From assembly GCA_003427395.1 (NCBI GenBank), contig BFEA01000730.1, positions 1 to 49,097 on the forward strand: a stretch of DNA of 49,097 nt, given 5' to 3'. The notes under the pieces are model-generated. The model made no database searches, was not told where the DNA came from, and saw nothing but the letters and a program-made list of their open reading frames with translations. This DNA comes from Chara braunii (lineage: Eukaryota; Streptophyta; Charophyceae; Charales; Characeae). A program made the position numbers and the translations under genes. Shown piece after piece: positions 1-11,062 of the stretch (positions within the stretch are counted from its first letter, which is position 1; every line of letters starts with the position of its first letter).

Positions 1-1069
1 TGACTAGAGTTCACAACTCTTGATAACCTTTCAATCGTTGCAGGGGAGTCTTCCAGTGTGAACTGGAGACCGTTGCAGGCACCTGAAGAGAGTACCCGAA
101 GGTCTGAGATTCGCTCGTTTGGGAAAAGGCGAGAACTGCTGCTTATTTACTGGTTCTCGTGTCTGAGCTATTTCTGGGAAACTGTGAGGGGGACCTTAAT
201 GATATATTGTGCATCATGACAACGCCCCAAACCAACTACGGGCGAGAACTGCCCTAACCTTGTTGTGCTTTGGCGGAATGGAGGTTGGCATGATGGGGAT
301 CGCTTGACTGAAACTACTGCCCCCTGGTTTCCCCACACCGTGCCTCTTCTCGCAAACTGCAGTTCTCGCTAATCGCTCATTCGGTCTTTGTTTATGAATC
401 TCATCCATTTAGAGTGTTACTCCCTTCTCGCAAGCCGTAATTCCCAAGGGGGGGATAAGTCCGCATCAGTAAGGAGAGAAGCAAGGGATTCTGACCCCAG
501 ACACCTGCAGGACACTGAGGACCTCGGAAGCGGGCGCGGCGAGGTGACAGGCATCGTAGCCCATGGCTTCAGCGAACTGCAGATGACCCTCCCCGGGTTT
601 CCTCACACCGTAACCCCTTTGCCCCCTCTTCCTTTTTCCCTTTGCCGCCCGGTCTCTCCCGGCCCTGTCCCGCTCAAGGCATCCCAAGCCTTTACTTACC
701 TGCAAAATCCCACACAAAGCACAAATCGATACAATCCCCTATTGGGGGTCAACACATAGCCCTTCCCGCATGCCCAACTTTCCTTTTTCTTCGGCTTCCC
801 TTTGTGCTTAATCAGTCCATTTTCTTCTCGTAGTCACGCAAACGGGGAAATGGTTGAGTCAAACTGACCTTGTGCCAAGCTTCCACTCTCTCACCTTCTC
901 AAGGACTTTGTCTTCCCAATTTCTCTAGAGCTTTCACTTTTCCTTCTTGGTGGCACAAGGGACCGACAGCCCCTCCCTTGCCCTTTTTTTCCACCAAGCG
1001 AGGACAAATTCCTTTCACCGTTTGTTCCCTGGCAATGTAACAAGTGGGTGGGGAAAGGTTAGTCATATG
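1..1069. other. Unassigned non-coding DNA
   Basis: No convincing coding region on either strand; the short open frames lack recognisable motifs. A short motif (CCCC-TGGTTTCC-CACACCGT type) occurs at about 318-345 and again at about 588-615, suggesting an old local duplication. Nothing else is supported. Confidence 0.5.
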
Positions 1070-1240
1070 ACAAGAAGGAAGAGGAGGGGAAGGTAAGGTA
1101 AAAACTTTTAGGATGCAGGAGAAGAGTCGAGGTGGAATGAGGAGGACGGTGGAGGAAGGAAGGAGGGGAGGAAGAAAGAGTAGAAGGAAGGAGGGGAGAG
1201 AGGAAGAGAGGAAGAGGGGAACGAGGGGGGAGAAAAATAC
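1070..1240 (+). repeat. Purine-rich (GGA/GAA) tract
   Basis: The plus strand is almost entirely A and G here, built of GGAAGG, GAGGAG and GGGGAG words without a fixed period. Such polypurine/polypyrimidine mirror-like tracts can form triplex DNA (known property, not shown here). The open frames crossing it are a by-product of composition. Confidence 0.7.
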
Positions 1241-1320
1241 TTCCTATGCCTAATCAAACTTATTTCCTACTCGTCCTTCCGTCCTTCCTAAGACTTCCCA
1301 CGCTCTTTGGTCCCCTACGC

Positions 1321-2320
1321 CCATCGCCCTTAAGTGGTGGAAGGAGGTGGAGTAGGGAGAAGATGGGAGGTGGTTGGCTATGGTGGATGGGTAAAAAAGG
1401 TGGAGGGAGGGGACGCGAGGTGGTTGGCCATGGAGGATGGGTGAAGGAGATAGAGGAGGGAGAAGGTGTGAGGTGGTCGGCCATGGTGGATGGGTGAAGG
1501 AGATGGAGGAGGGAGGAGGTGGGAGGCAGTTGGTTATGGAGGATGGGTGAAGGAGATGGAGGAGGAAGAAGGTGTGGGGTGGTTGGCTATGGTGGATGGG
1601 TGAAGGTGATGGAGGAGGAAGGAGGTGTGAAGTGGTTGGCTATGGTGGATTGGTGAGGGAGATGGAGGAGGGAGGAGGTGCGAAGTGATTGGCTATGAAG
1701 GATGGGTGAAGGAGATGGAGGAGGAAGAAGGTGTGGGGTGGTTGGCTATGGCGGATGGGTGAAGATGATGAAGGAGGAAGGAGGTGTGAAGTGGTTGGCT
1801 ATGGTGGATGGGTGAAGGAGATGGAGGAGGGGGAAGGTGGGAGGTGGTTGGCTATGGTGGATGGGTGAAGGAGATGGGGGAGGGAGAAGGTGTGAGGTGG
1901 TTGGCTATGGTGGATGGNTNAAGATGATGGAGGAGGAAGAAGGTATGGGGTGTTTGGCTATGGGGGATGAGCGAAGATGATGGAGGAGGAAGAAGGTATG
2001 GGGTGTTTGGCTATGGGGGATGGGCAAAGATGATGGAGGAGGAAGGAGGTGTGAGGTGGTTGGCTATGGTGGACAGGTGGAGGAGATGGCAGGAGGGAGA
2101 AGGTGTGGGGTGGTAGGCTATGGCAGATGGATGAAGGAGATGGAGGATGGAGAAGGTGTGGGGCGGTTGGCTACGATGGACGGATGAAGATGATGGAGGA
2201 GGAAGTAGGTGTGAGGCGGTTGGCTATGGTGGATGGGTGAGGGTGATGGAGGCGGAAGGAGGTGTGGGGTGGTTGGCTATAGTGGATGGGTGAAGGAGAT
2301 GGAGGAAGGAGTTGTGCGGT
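1321..2320 (+). repeat. 53-bp minisatellite, about 17-18 copies
   Basis: The word TGGTTGGCTATGG recurs at 1371, 1421, 1474, 1527, 1580, 1633, 1686 and 1739, and onward to about 2280. After the first 50-bp step the spacing is exactly 53 bp as far as I counted. The unit is G-rich and purine-rich: GGTTGGCTATGGTGGATGGG, then GAAGGAGATGGAGGAGG and a variable GGAGGTGTGA. Two ambiguous bases lie at 1918 and 1920, so copy number could be an assembly estimate. Short open frames on both strands follow from the repeat and are not genes. Confidence 0.9.
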
Positions 2321-3220
2321 GGGGGGCTTTGTCTCCTAGTCTATGTGTCCGGGTTTGTCCTTTCTAAGTTATCCCTGGCCCCGGACAGAAACTCCAGACC
2401 TGCAGCACTTTCTTTTTCAGCCAATATGCAGAAAAACACAGCTTTGCAGCAACCACAGTTTGCAGAAAAAAATCGCAGAATTTGCAGATTGCAGATTTTG
2501 GCATTTTTGTCGTTTTTGTCGTTTTTGACTAAGGACGGAGAGCTGGAAAACACAGGTCTACGTGTCCTACCCCTAACGACCTCAAAATCACTCCAAACTT
2601 AGTGGGCCCTCTGTCTGTATCACAGGGGAGGACCCTGCAAAGTTTGGCGTGATTCTGGTATCGTTTGGTCCTACTTGCCTGTTTCGGGTGTCGTCCGGGC
2701 TTCAAGGCGAACAGTCCGAGGAAGTCCGTTTTCTGATTTTTCAAACAAACGCACTCTGATGGCCTGTTGGGTCTGCAGGCCACCTGTTTATGCCTAGGAT
2801 ATGAGGTCTGAGAAGTTTCAGGCCTCATACCCCAGGTATGACGAGTCTGTCATAGGCGTATTCCTGGGCTATATTGGCTCGTTCGCTGTTTTCGGAGTGG
2901 CCCCGCACCGGGCGGTTGGCCACTTATTTTCCTTGCAACAGCAGCAATCTGGCTTGGCCAGACTTTAGCAGCAACTACAGACCTACAATTGCCAGCAACA
3001 GCGGTGGCAGCGACGGTTTAAACAGTTGACAAAACAATCCCCCATCCATTTTTCAATTACCCCGTTCGAATAAAACACGGGGGGGGGAGAGCAAGCGGTA
3101 ATTTGATTAGAGCACAGGGGGGAGTGGGACTGAACATCAGACATGCATATTGGAAGTTGGACAGTCTCAGTACTCCCTTCACTATGGTGGACATAGCTGA
3201 TCAGGTTATTGTTCACCCCT
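2321..3220. other. Unassigned DNA between minisatellite and satellite
   Basis: Mixed composition, with clustered GCAGA/TGCAG words at 2440-2500 and a run of TTTTTGTCG at 2503-2528. No open frame here carries a recognisable domain. Confidence 0.45.
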
Positions 3221-4742
3221 ACGTGAAGGATAAAGTGACACGCGGAGAAAGCGAGTAGAACTTACTTTCGGGCATACACATATACAAGGGAAAGTGGCGA
3301 TTTATACTAGAGTGGAAAATCAGACAATGCATGAGCTCATGACTAACACAACACTGGGAATCGCAGGGATTGAAGTAGCGATTTGCACCCGAGTGGATAT
3401 TGAAGTGAAGTATTGGGAGAAAATGAGAGAAACTCACATTTGGACTTACACACAAAAACGGAAAAATTACGATTTACACAAGAGCGGAAGAATGGACAAT
3501 GCATGAGTTCATCATCACTAAAATACTAGGCTGAGCAAAGATTGAAGTAGCGGTTTAAACCCAAGTGAAGATCTAAGTGAAACATGGAGAGAAAGTGAGA
3601 GAAACTCACACTTGGACTCACACACACAAAAAGCAAAGTTGTGACTTACACTAGAGTGGAAAAATGGACAATGCATGAGCTTAACATCACTAGAACACTA
3701 GAATGAACAAAGATTGAAGTAGCAATTTACACCCAAGTGAAGATTAAAGTGAAACATGGAGAGAAAGTGGGAGAAACTCACATTTAGACTCATGCACTCA
3801 AAGAGGAAAGTTGCGATTTACACTAGAATAGAAAAATGGACAATGCATGAGTTCAACATCACTCAAACACTAGAATGAACAAAGACTGATGTAGCGATTT
3901 ACACCCAAGTGATGATTGAACTGAAACATGGAGCGAGAGTGAGAGAAATTCACATTTGGACTCACACAAGCAAAGAGGAAAGTTGCGATTTACACTATAG
4001 TGGAAAAATGGACAATGCATGAGCTCAACATCACTAAAACACTAGAAATAAAAAAAATTGATGTAGCGATTTACACCCAAGTGAAGATTGAAGTGAAACA
4101 TGGAGAGAGGGTGAGAGAAACTCACATTTGGACTCACATAAGAAAAGAGAAAAGTTGCGATTTACACTAGAGTGGAAAAATGGACAATGCATGAGCTCAA
4201 CATCACTACAACACTAGAATGAACAAAGATTGAAGTAGCGATTTACACCCAAGTGAAGATTGAAGTAAAACAGGGAGAGAGAGTGAGAGAAACTCACATT
4301 TGGACTCACACAAGCATAGAGGAAAGTTGCGATTTTCACTAGAGTGGAAAAATGGACAATGCATGAGCTCAAGATCACTATAACACTAGAATGAGTAAAG
4401 GTTGAAGTAGCGATTTACACCCAAGTGAAGATTGAAGTGAAACACAGAGAGAAAGTGAGAGAAAATCACATTTCGACTCACACAAGCAAAGAGGAAAGTT
4501 GCGATTTACACTAGAGTGGAAAAATGGACAATGCGTGAGCTCAACATCACCAAAACGCTAGAATGAACAAAGATTGAAGTAACGATTTACACCCAAGTGA
4601 AGATTGAACTTAAACATGGAGAGAAATTGAGAGAAACTCGCATTTGACCTCACACAAGCAAAGAGGAAAGTTGAGATACACTACCTTACCAGCCCTTGGC
4701 ATATGAAAGAAACTCCTCGTAAGAGATATACTTTGACTTCAG

Positions 4743-4796
<54 letters not shown>

Positions 4797-6952
4797 TATA
4801 ACGAGCGCAACCCTCGTTTTGTGTTGCTAAGACATCGCAACGATATGAGTGAAAAAATGGACAATGCATGAGCTCAACATCACTAAAACACTACAAATAA
4901 CAAAAATTGATGTAGCGATTTACACCTAAGTGAAGATTGAAGTGAAACATGGAGAAAGAGTGAGAGAAACTCACATTTGGACTCACATAAGCAAAGAGAA
5001 AAGTTGCGATTTACACTAGACTGGAATAATGGACAATGCATGAGCTCAACATCACTAAAACACTAGAATGAACAAAGATTGAAGTAGTGTTTACACCCAA
5101 GTGAAGATTCAAGTGAAACATGGAGAGAAAGTGAGAGAAACTAAAATTTGGACTCACACAAGCAAAGAGGAAAGTTGCGATTTACACTAGAGTGAAAAAA
5201 TGGACTATGCATGAACTCAACATCACTAAAACACTAGAATGAACAAAGATTGAAGCAGCGATTTACACCCAAGTGAAGATTGAAGTGAAACATGGAGAGA
5301 GAATGAGAGAAACTCACATTTGGACTCACACAAGCAAAGAGGAAAGTTGCAATTTATACTAGAGTGGAAAAATGGACAATGCATGAGCTCAACATCATTA
5401 GAACACTAGAATGAGCAAATATTGAAATAGCGATTTACACCAAAGTGAAAATTGAAGTGAAACATGAAGAGAAAGTGAGAGAAACTCACATTTCGAGTCA
5501 CACAAGCAAAGAGGAAAGTTGCGATTTACACCAGAGTGCAAAAATGGACAATGCATGAGCTCTACATCACTAAAACACTAGAATGAACAAAGATTGAAGC
5601 AGCAATTTACACCCTAGTGAAGATTGAAGTGAAGCACGGAGAGAAAGTGAGAGAAACTGACATTTGGACTCACACAAGCAAACACGGAAGTTCCGATTTA
5701 CACTCGAGTGGAAATATTGATAATGCATGAGCTCAACATCACTAGAACAGTAGAATGAGCAAAAATTGAAGTAACGATTTATACCCGAATGAAGATTGAA
5801 GTGAAACATTGAGAAAAAGTGAGAGAAACTTATATTTGGACTCACACACACAAAGAGGGAAGTTGCGATTTACACTAGAGTGGAAAAATTGACAATGCAT
5901 GAGCTCAACATCACTAGAACACTAAAATGATCAAGGACTGAAGTAGCAATTTACACCCTAGTGAATGTTAAAGTGAAACATGGGCAGAAAGTGACAGAAA
6001 CTCACATTTGTACTCACATACTCAAAAAGGAAAGTTGTGATTTACAGTAGAGTGAAAAAATGGACAATGCATGAGCTCAACATCACTAAAACACTAGAAT
6101 GAACAAAGATTGAAGTAGTGATTTACACCCAAGTGAAGATTGAAGCGAAACATGGAGAGGAAGAAAGAGAAACTCACATTTTGACTCACACAAGCAAAGA
6201 GGAAAGTTGCGATTTACACTAGAGTGGAAAAATTGACAATGCATGAGTTCAACATCACTAGAACACTAGAATGAGCAAAGATTGAAGTAGTGATTTACAC
6301 CCAAGTGAAGATTGAAATGAAACGTGGAGAGAAAGTGAGAGAAACTCACATTTGGACTCACGTACACAAAGAGGAAAGTTGCGATTTACACTAGAGTGGA
6401 AAAATGGACAATGCATGAACTCAACAACACTAGAATATTAGAATGACCAATGATTAACGTAGCGATTTACACCCAAGTGAAGATTAAGGTGAAACATGGG
6501 GAGAAAGTGAAAGAAACTCACATTTGGACTCACATACTCAAAGAGGAAAGTTGCGATTTACTCTAAAGTGGAAAAATGGACAATGCATGAGTTCAACATC
6601 ACTAGAACACTAGAAGGAGCAAAGATTGAAGTAGTGATTTACACCCAAGTGAAGATTGAAGTGAAACATGGAGAGAAAGTGAGAGAAACTCATATTTGGA
6701 CTCACATACACAAAGAGGAAAGTTGAGGTTTACACTAGAGTAGAAAAATGGTCAGTGCATGAGCTCAACATCACTGGAACACTAGAATGAACAAGGATTA
6801 AAGTAACGATTTACACCCAAGTGAAGATTGAAGTGAAACATGGAGAGAAAGTGAGAGAAACTCACATTTGAACTCACATACACAAAGAGAAAAGTTGCGG
6901 TTTTCACTAGATTGGAAAAATAGATAATGCATGAGCTCAATATCAGTGGAAA
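3221..6952 (+). repeat. 172-bp satellite array, about 21 copies
   Basis: The word GCATGAGCTC (or GCATGAGTTC) starts at 3329, 3501, 3673, 3845, 4017 and 4189, a constant 172-bp step. It continues to about 6929 with point differences only. Each monomer contains a GATTTACAC-CCAAGTGAAGATTGAAGTG block, an ACTCACATTTGGACTCACAC block and a GGAAAGTTGCGATTTACAC block; GATTTACAC therefore occurs twice per monomer, about 90 bp apart. The spacing between 4533 and 4866 is 333 bp, that is 172 + 161, because of the rRNA insertion. A 170-180-bp monomer is the usual size of plant centromeric satellites (general knowledge); chromosomal position is unknown. Confidence 0.95.
4681..4846 (+). pseudogene. rrn18: Mitochondrial small-subunit rRNA (rrn18) fragment
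   Basis: About 163 bp inside one satellite monomer are unmistakable bacterial-type SSU rRNA. ACAGGTGCTGCATGGCTGTC at 4743-4762 is the universal helix 34-35 region, followed by GTCGTCAGCTCGTGTCGTGA, GTTGGGTTAAGTCC and ACGAGCGCAACCC, matching roughly E. coli 16S 1000-1130. The variant TCCTATAACGAG, instead of TCCCGCAACGAG, and the following TCGTTTTGTGTTGCTAAGACAT are typical of plant mitochondrial rrn18 rather than plastid 16S. The piece is far too short to function, so I call it a nuclear mitochondrial insert (NUMT). It begins and ends inside the monomer and adds a net 161 bp. Confidence 0.88.
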
Positions 6953-6954
6953 AA

Positions 6955-7560
6955 CCCTCTACTAACTATAGTAATCTCTGGAGAGTATCTATGGAGAGAA
7001 AGGAGATTGTAGCCAATGTAGCTGTTTGAATCATGGAATAAAGGAAGAAGAAGAAGAGAAGGAAGGATATGAAGGGGAAGAAAAAAGAAGAAGAAGGAGA
7101 AGAAGAAGAAGAAGAAGAGGAAGAAGGAGAAGAGGGGGAGGAAGAAGGAAAAAAAAAATAAAATAAAAAAATGAGAAGGAGGAGAAGAAGAAGAGACTCC
7201 TCCAACTCTCCACTAACCTCTTCTTGGACCTTGAAGTTCATGCACTAGCCTTGGTGATGCTCCTCCTCTACTTGGCTATAACTCTCTTCTTCCTCAAGCC
7301 TCTCTTACCTCCACCTCTTTGTCTCTCTCAAGTTGCAACAATCTCTTATCTCTATGGCTATGGAGTCCTCCCCTCTAGGAAGGTTAATGAGACTCCATCT
7401 AGCCTTGCCTTCTTCCTTACAGCCTGGGGGCTATGGCGGATTACTCTCTTAGGCTAGCCTCACTACCCGTAGCCTCTAGAGCTCCACTCTCGTAGCTTAC
7501 AGTCTCCTCTAGGCTCTCCAACTGGTAGGGGTTTCCCTATCCTCTCTCCAAGTGAGAAAA
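6955..7560. mobile_element. Degenerate LTR-like relic
   Basis: The order of features resembles the Gypsy B/C LTRs: a GAA-rich purine block, then pyrimidine-rich TCTCC/CTCTTC sequence, then GGCTATGGCGGATTACTC (7433-7450; compare GGCTATGGCGGACTACT in the B and C LTRs). I see no clear TG...CA ends, primer site or coding part. It may be a diverged LTR of a related family; a chance resemblance in composition cannot be excluded. Confidence 0.35.
7040..7200 (+). repeat. (GAA/GGA)n simple repeat
   Basis: Long runs of GAAGAAGAA and GGAGAAG on the plus strand, with an A-rich interruption near 7150. Frames on the opposite strand encode only Ser, Phe or Leu runs and are not genes. Confidence 0.85.
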
Positions 7561-9290
7561 TATTCTCATGGGCTCATCTCAGCAGCATGGGCACTCCTCA
7601 TGCAAATGTAAGTGTGGCGGTCTGAATCCCCAGCTTATGTAGGATGAAACCAGCAGTCGGGCCAGCCCATGGGCCTCTTCATGTGCCTTGGGGTGAACCG
7701 AGGTACCCCCAAGGCAAAATTTCACCACGAGGCCCTTCCGGAGGTATCCGGGCCTCATTGTGGCCAAGTACATGCAGTCCGAGTGGCTGGTACCAACTCG
7801 GACTGCTCCTTGGGCCTCTTCAAGCCACATCCCCTTTGAAAAATGTTGCCCCCTAGAGTTCAAAGGCCCAAGGGGCAGCTTTACTTGAAAGAAAAATACC
7901 TTGTAGGCCTTTTTCTCGATTTTTTTTTATTTTGGCCCCTTTGGATAGACCAAGATATTTTCTCATGTGGCAGTGCATTTTCAGCCTTGGATCTGGCTGA
8001 GATCTAAGGCCAGCAATATTCCGGGCTAACCCATGGTGGTCCTTGCTTCAGTTTCGGGCTCCTAAGTTCAATTTTTTAATTTTTGGTGCATCTGGCTCCC
8101 TTTTTGGGCCAAATGCACATTCTTGTCTCTTTCCTCTTTTGTTTCTTTCCATTTTGGGCTGCCACCTTATTCCGGAGCTCGCCATTTTGAGCTGGCCCAC
8201 AAAAAATGGCTAGTTCCTCTCTACCATGAGATTTGATCTCAGATCTATGGCCCACAAAAAAAACGTTCATCTCCCCTTTGCATTTTCTCTTATTTTTCTC
8301 TTTTTAATTCAGATTTTGTGAAGATATAGCCTCGAGGGTCATATCTTTGCAATCCGGATTATCCTCCCTCATTCTAGGACGGATGAGGTCACAGTTGGGA
8401 CCTGCCAGTCCCTACTGTGCAGGTCCCAATAGGCCGGCACATTCTCCTCTACTCTTTTCTCCCCTTTTGTCTCATTCTTCCTCCATTTTTTTTTATTTTT
8501 ATTTTTTCTTGTTATTTCTGTCGTGACAAGTGTCAAACAGCTGTTGAGCCTTTTTCTAGGTCATAGATCTTAATCTATGGCCAGATTTATGGCTGACAGC
8601 TGACCGTTATATCTCGGATTACCATAATGGCACCCCTATTCTCCTAGGGGGCTCCATTTTTCCTCCGTTAGTCCCAATTTCGAGCCCCCTTTGCTCTGAT
8701 TTTCCTTGGACAACCTTTTTCTCATGTCAAGCCCCTTGAGGCTCTATTTTCTCATGCCGAGCTAGTCCATGATACCTCGGACTGCAAGGCAGCCCTCCCA
8801 ACACCACTATTTCACTTTCTTTTCTCTCACGACTCTCCCACTTGTCCCCACTAGTGCACTAGTGTCAATATTTTTCACTGTTTGGATCCTCGATCTCGAC
8901 GGTACTGTTTGCTTGTGCGATTACTTTTTGTGTTGGCTCATGGTTCCCTTGGGAGATCTCAAGTCCCCGCCACTTTCCTCCGTACTAGTTCCGTTCTCTT
9001 GTCCCGCCGGTAGTCCCGCCGGCGCATGTCCTGTTTTTTTACTATTATTATTTTGGCTCACTTAGTCCCCGGTAACATCCCGGATGGTGTCCCATTTTAT
9101 TTTGGGACCTCCTTGCCCTTGGTGGTTCCAATACCCCTTCCTTAGGTACCACACGTATGCCGATTTTTCTCGGTCGTGAGATCTCATCTCACGGTTGTCG
9201 TTTACCGTCTCTACTTGCCCTGCCAAAATCACTTCTTTCTAGCCTTTGTGGGCTTGCCGTGGCTGATTTTCCCTTGGCCTGGGCATCCCC

Positions 9291-9640
9291 ATGCAGTCCG
9301 TTATTTCTCGGACTGCAATCATGGTCATTTCCCTAGTCCCACAGCCCCACAACTTGCCCCACACTAAAACAAAATGAAGCGTTAAATTCCCAAGTGCATC
9401 CGGGCTCAATATTGGTTCCGAATGCACCTAAAACATGTGTTTTTCCCTTCCCCATGCAGTCCGTTGCAACTCGGACTGCAATAGGGGTCAATTCCCTAGC
9501 CCCAATGTGCCACAACTAGCCCTCAACCAAAAGAAAACGAAACGGCCAACTCCCAAGTGCATCCGGGCTCAATTCTGGCTCTGGATGCACCTAAAACATG
9601 TGTTTCTCCTCCCCCATGTAATCTGTTGCATCTCGGTTGC
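9291..9640 (+). repeat. Internal repeats of X with GCAGTCCG hairpins
   Basis: Three imperfect units of about 160 bp start near 9291, 9454 and 9616. Each opens with CCCATGCAGTCCGTT, or a decayed version, followed by a complementary CTCGGACTGCA arm. Each then runs through CCCTAGCCCCA and, in the first two units, CCCAAGTGCATCCGGGCTCA and CACCTAAAACATGTGT. The third unit has lost most of its stem. Confidence 0.65.
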
Positions 9641-10387
9641 ATGGGGGCTTGATTTTCCTTGATTTTCTCTGCAAAACCAAGAGAAAATCAAGATACTTTG
9701 TAACCGACATATGCCAGAATGAATCTGGTCACAATTGCATCATCCTAAGTGGTCGTTTTTTATCGTTAGTGTCGTTTTGTCTTTTCTTTTCTTTTCTCTT
9801 TTTCTTTTCTTTTATTTTCCTCCTTTCTTGGACAGTCGGGACCTGCCAGTCCCTACTAACGGCCAACTCACTTATTCCCTCTCACTCTTTTTGTCTCATT
9901 CTCCCACATTTTTATTTTTTTTTCTTTCCTTTTTCTAGCATGTCATGTGTAAACTAGTCGTTAAGGCCCTTTTCTAGGCCCTCCCTCTTAGTTTTGGCCC
10001 TTCCTATGCTCAAGGGGCAAGTCGTTATATCTCGGACTGCAACTGTGGCCTTCTCATGCCTACGGGAGTTTCCGTTTGCCTCTATTTCTTTCAAACGGTG
10101 GGCCCCCATACTCCGATTTTCTCCCGGAGGCCTATTTTCCACATGGGGTCTCTTTAGACTCCATTTTCTTAGGGGAGGCCAATCCGAGATTTTTCGGATT
10201 GCTCCCATGCCTCCCTCTACATGTTTCCTTGTTTTTTCTTTTCCTTTTGGCCTCCCCGCTTGCTCCTACTAGTGCTTGCACTAGTGGTGATCTTGATGGT
10301 GTTTCTCGCTTTAATTATTTTCCTCTTGTGCCGCTTCGCCATTCTCTCTTGAAGTCTTCTCATGTCCCCGCCACTTGTCCCACGCTA

Positions 10388-10515
10388 GTCCCCGACACTT
10401 ATCCGCTAGTGGTCCCGCCGGTACTTGTCCCACCGGTGGTCCCCGACACTTATCCGCTAGTGGTCCCGTCGGTACTTGTCCCGCTGGTTGTCCCCGACAT
10501 AGTTCATCCCGGATA
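10388..10515 (+). repeat. 51-bp tandem repeat in X copy 1 (about 2.5 units)
   Basis: GTCCCCGACA starts at 10388, 10439 and 10490, a 51-bp step. Units contain CTAGTGGTCCCG and GGTACTTGTCCC. It is the reverse complement of the five-unit 51-bp array in X copy 2. Because 51 is a multiple of 3, frames through it stay open and give a 17-residue Val/Pro-rich repeat, which I do not regard as coding. Confidence 0.85.
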
Positions 10516-11062
10516 CCATTATTTTTACTTAGTCCCACGTGGCCCCTGGTGCCTTTCCCCAAGGTGTCCCACGTTCTTCGGGCGTCTGCCCCCCCACGGC
10601 GACCCCTCTTTCTTATCTTTCTCAGCCTCACGTGTGCCGGTTTTCTCTGACCATGGGGCCTCTAATTCGAGGTTCCCGCTAATTGCCATGAGTGACCCTC
10701 ACGTCGGCCCCTTATTTTCTAGTGTCTCACGGTCACCTCCCGACTGCCCCTATTCTCTCGTCGTCCGCCGCGCTGCATTTTGCAAATTGACGGCTCCTCG
10801 GCCTTAGTCATGTCGAATTCCAGTGGCCCTCCTGGCCTCATGCTACGCCCCGATGCGCCCATGTCCTTGTGCTTACTTGCTTGCCGTCGCTGGCTTTTTT
10901 CCCCCTGCGGTTCTCAACCCAGGGCACCATTCCTTCCGGCGGCCTAGTTCCTTGTCTTTCATCTCTCTCTTGCCTCCTTACTCCGGATTTCTCTGTCGTG
11001 CACAATTTGGCTATTTTTAGGCTGAGCGACGGGATGTTATTCGGGACCCACTGGTCCCGATA

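Larger units (their letters stand above)
7561..11062 (-). mobile_element. Repeat X copy 1: hairpin-rich LTR-like element
   Basis: This copy is homologous, in inverted orientation, to 47527-49097. The shared end is a hairpin, TCGGGACC-CACT-GGTCCCGA at 11041-11060, followed by TA where copy 2 has CA. The body carries many inverted repeats of the type GCAGTCCG...CGGACTGC (7774-7806, 9293-9316, 9456-9479) and CAATCCGA...TCGGATTG (10180-10201). A palindrome lies at 8849-8864 and a near-palindrome at 10268-10285. Units of about 200 bp with GGGACCTGCCAGTCCC recur near 8395 and 9838. No frame is conserved between the copies, so it is probably non-coding: a long LTR or a non-autonomous element. The left boundary is uncertain. 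Confidence 0.6.

Noticed and set aside
4681-4846. Plastid or bacterial 16S origin of the rRNA fragment
   Set aside because: TCCTATAACGAGCG and TTTTGTGTTGCTAAGACAT fit plant mitochondrial rrn18 better than plastid or common bacterial sequences.
3221-6952. CRISPR array
   Set aside because: Units are 172-bp head-to-tail monomers without short repeat-spacer alternation, and the context is eukaryotic.
7031-7241. Ser/Phe/Leu-rich minus-strand frames
   Set aside because: Translations of the (GAA)n/(GGA)n tract.
10076-10807. 243-residue plus-strand open frame in repeat X
   Set aside because: It is kept open by the 51-bp repeat and pyrimidine-rich composition. The homologous part of X copy 2 has no matching frame, and the sequence is Pro/Ser/Leu-rich without a domain.
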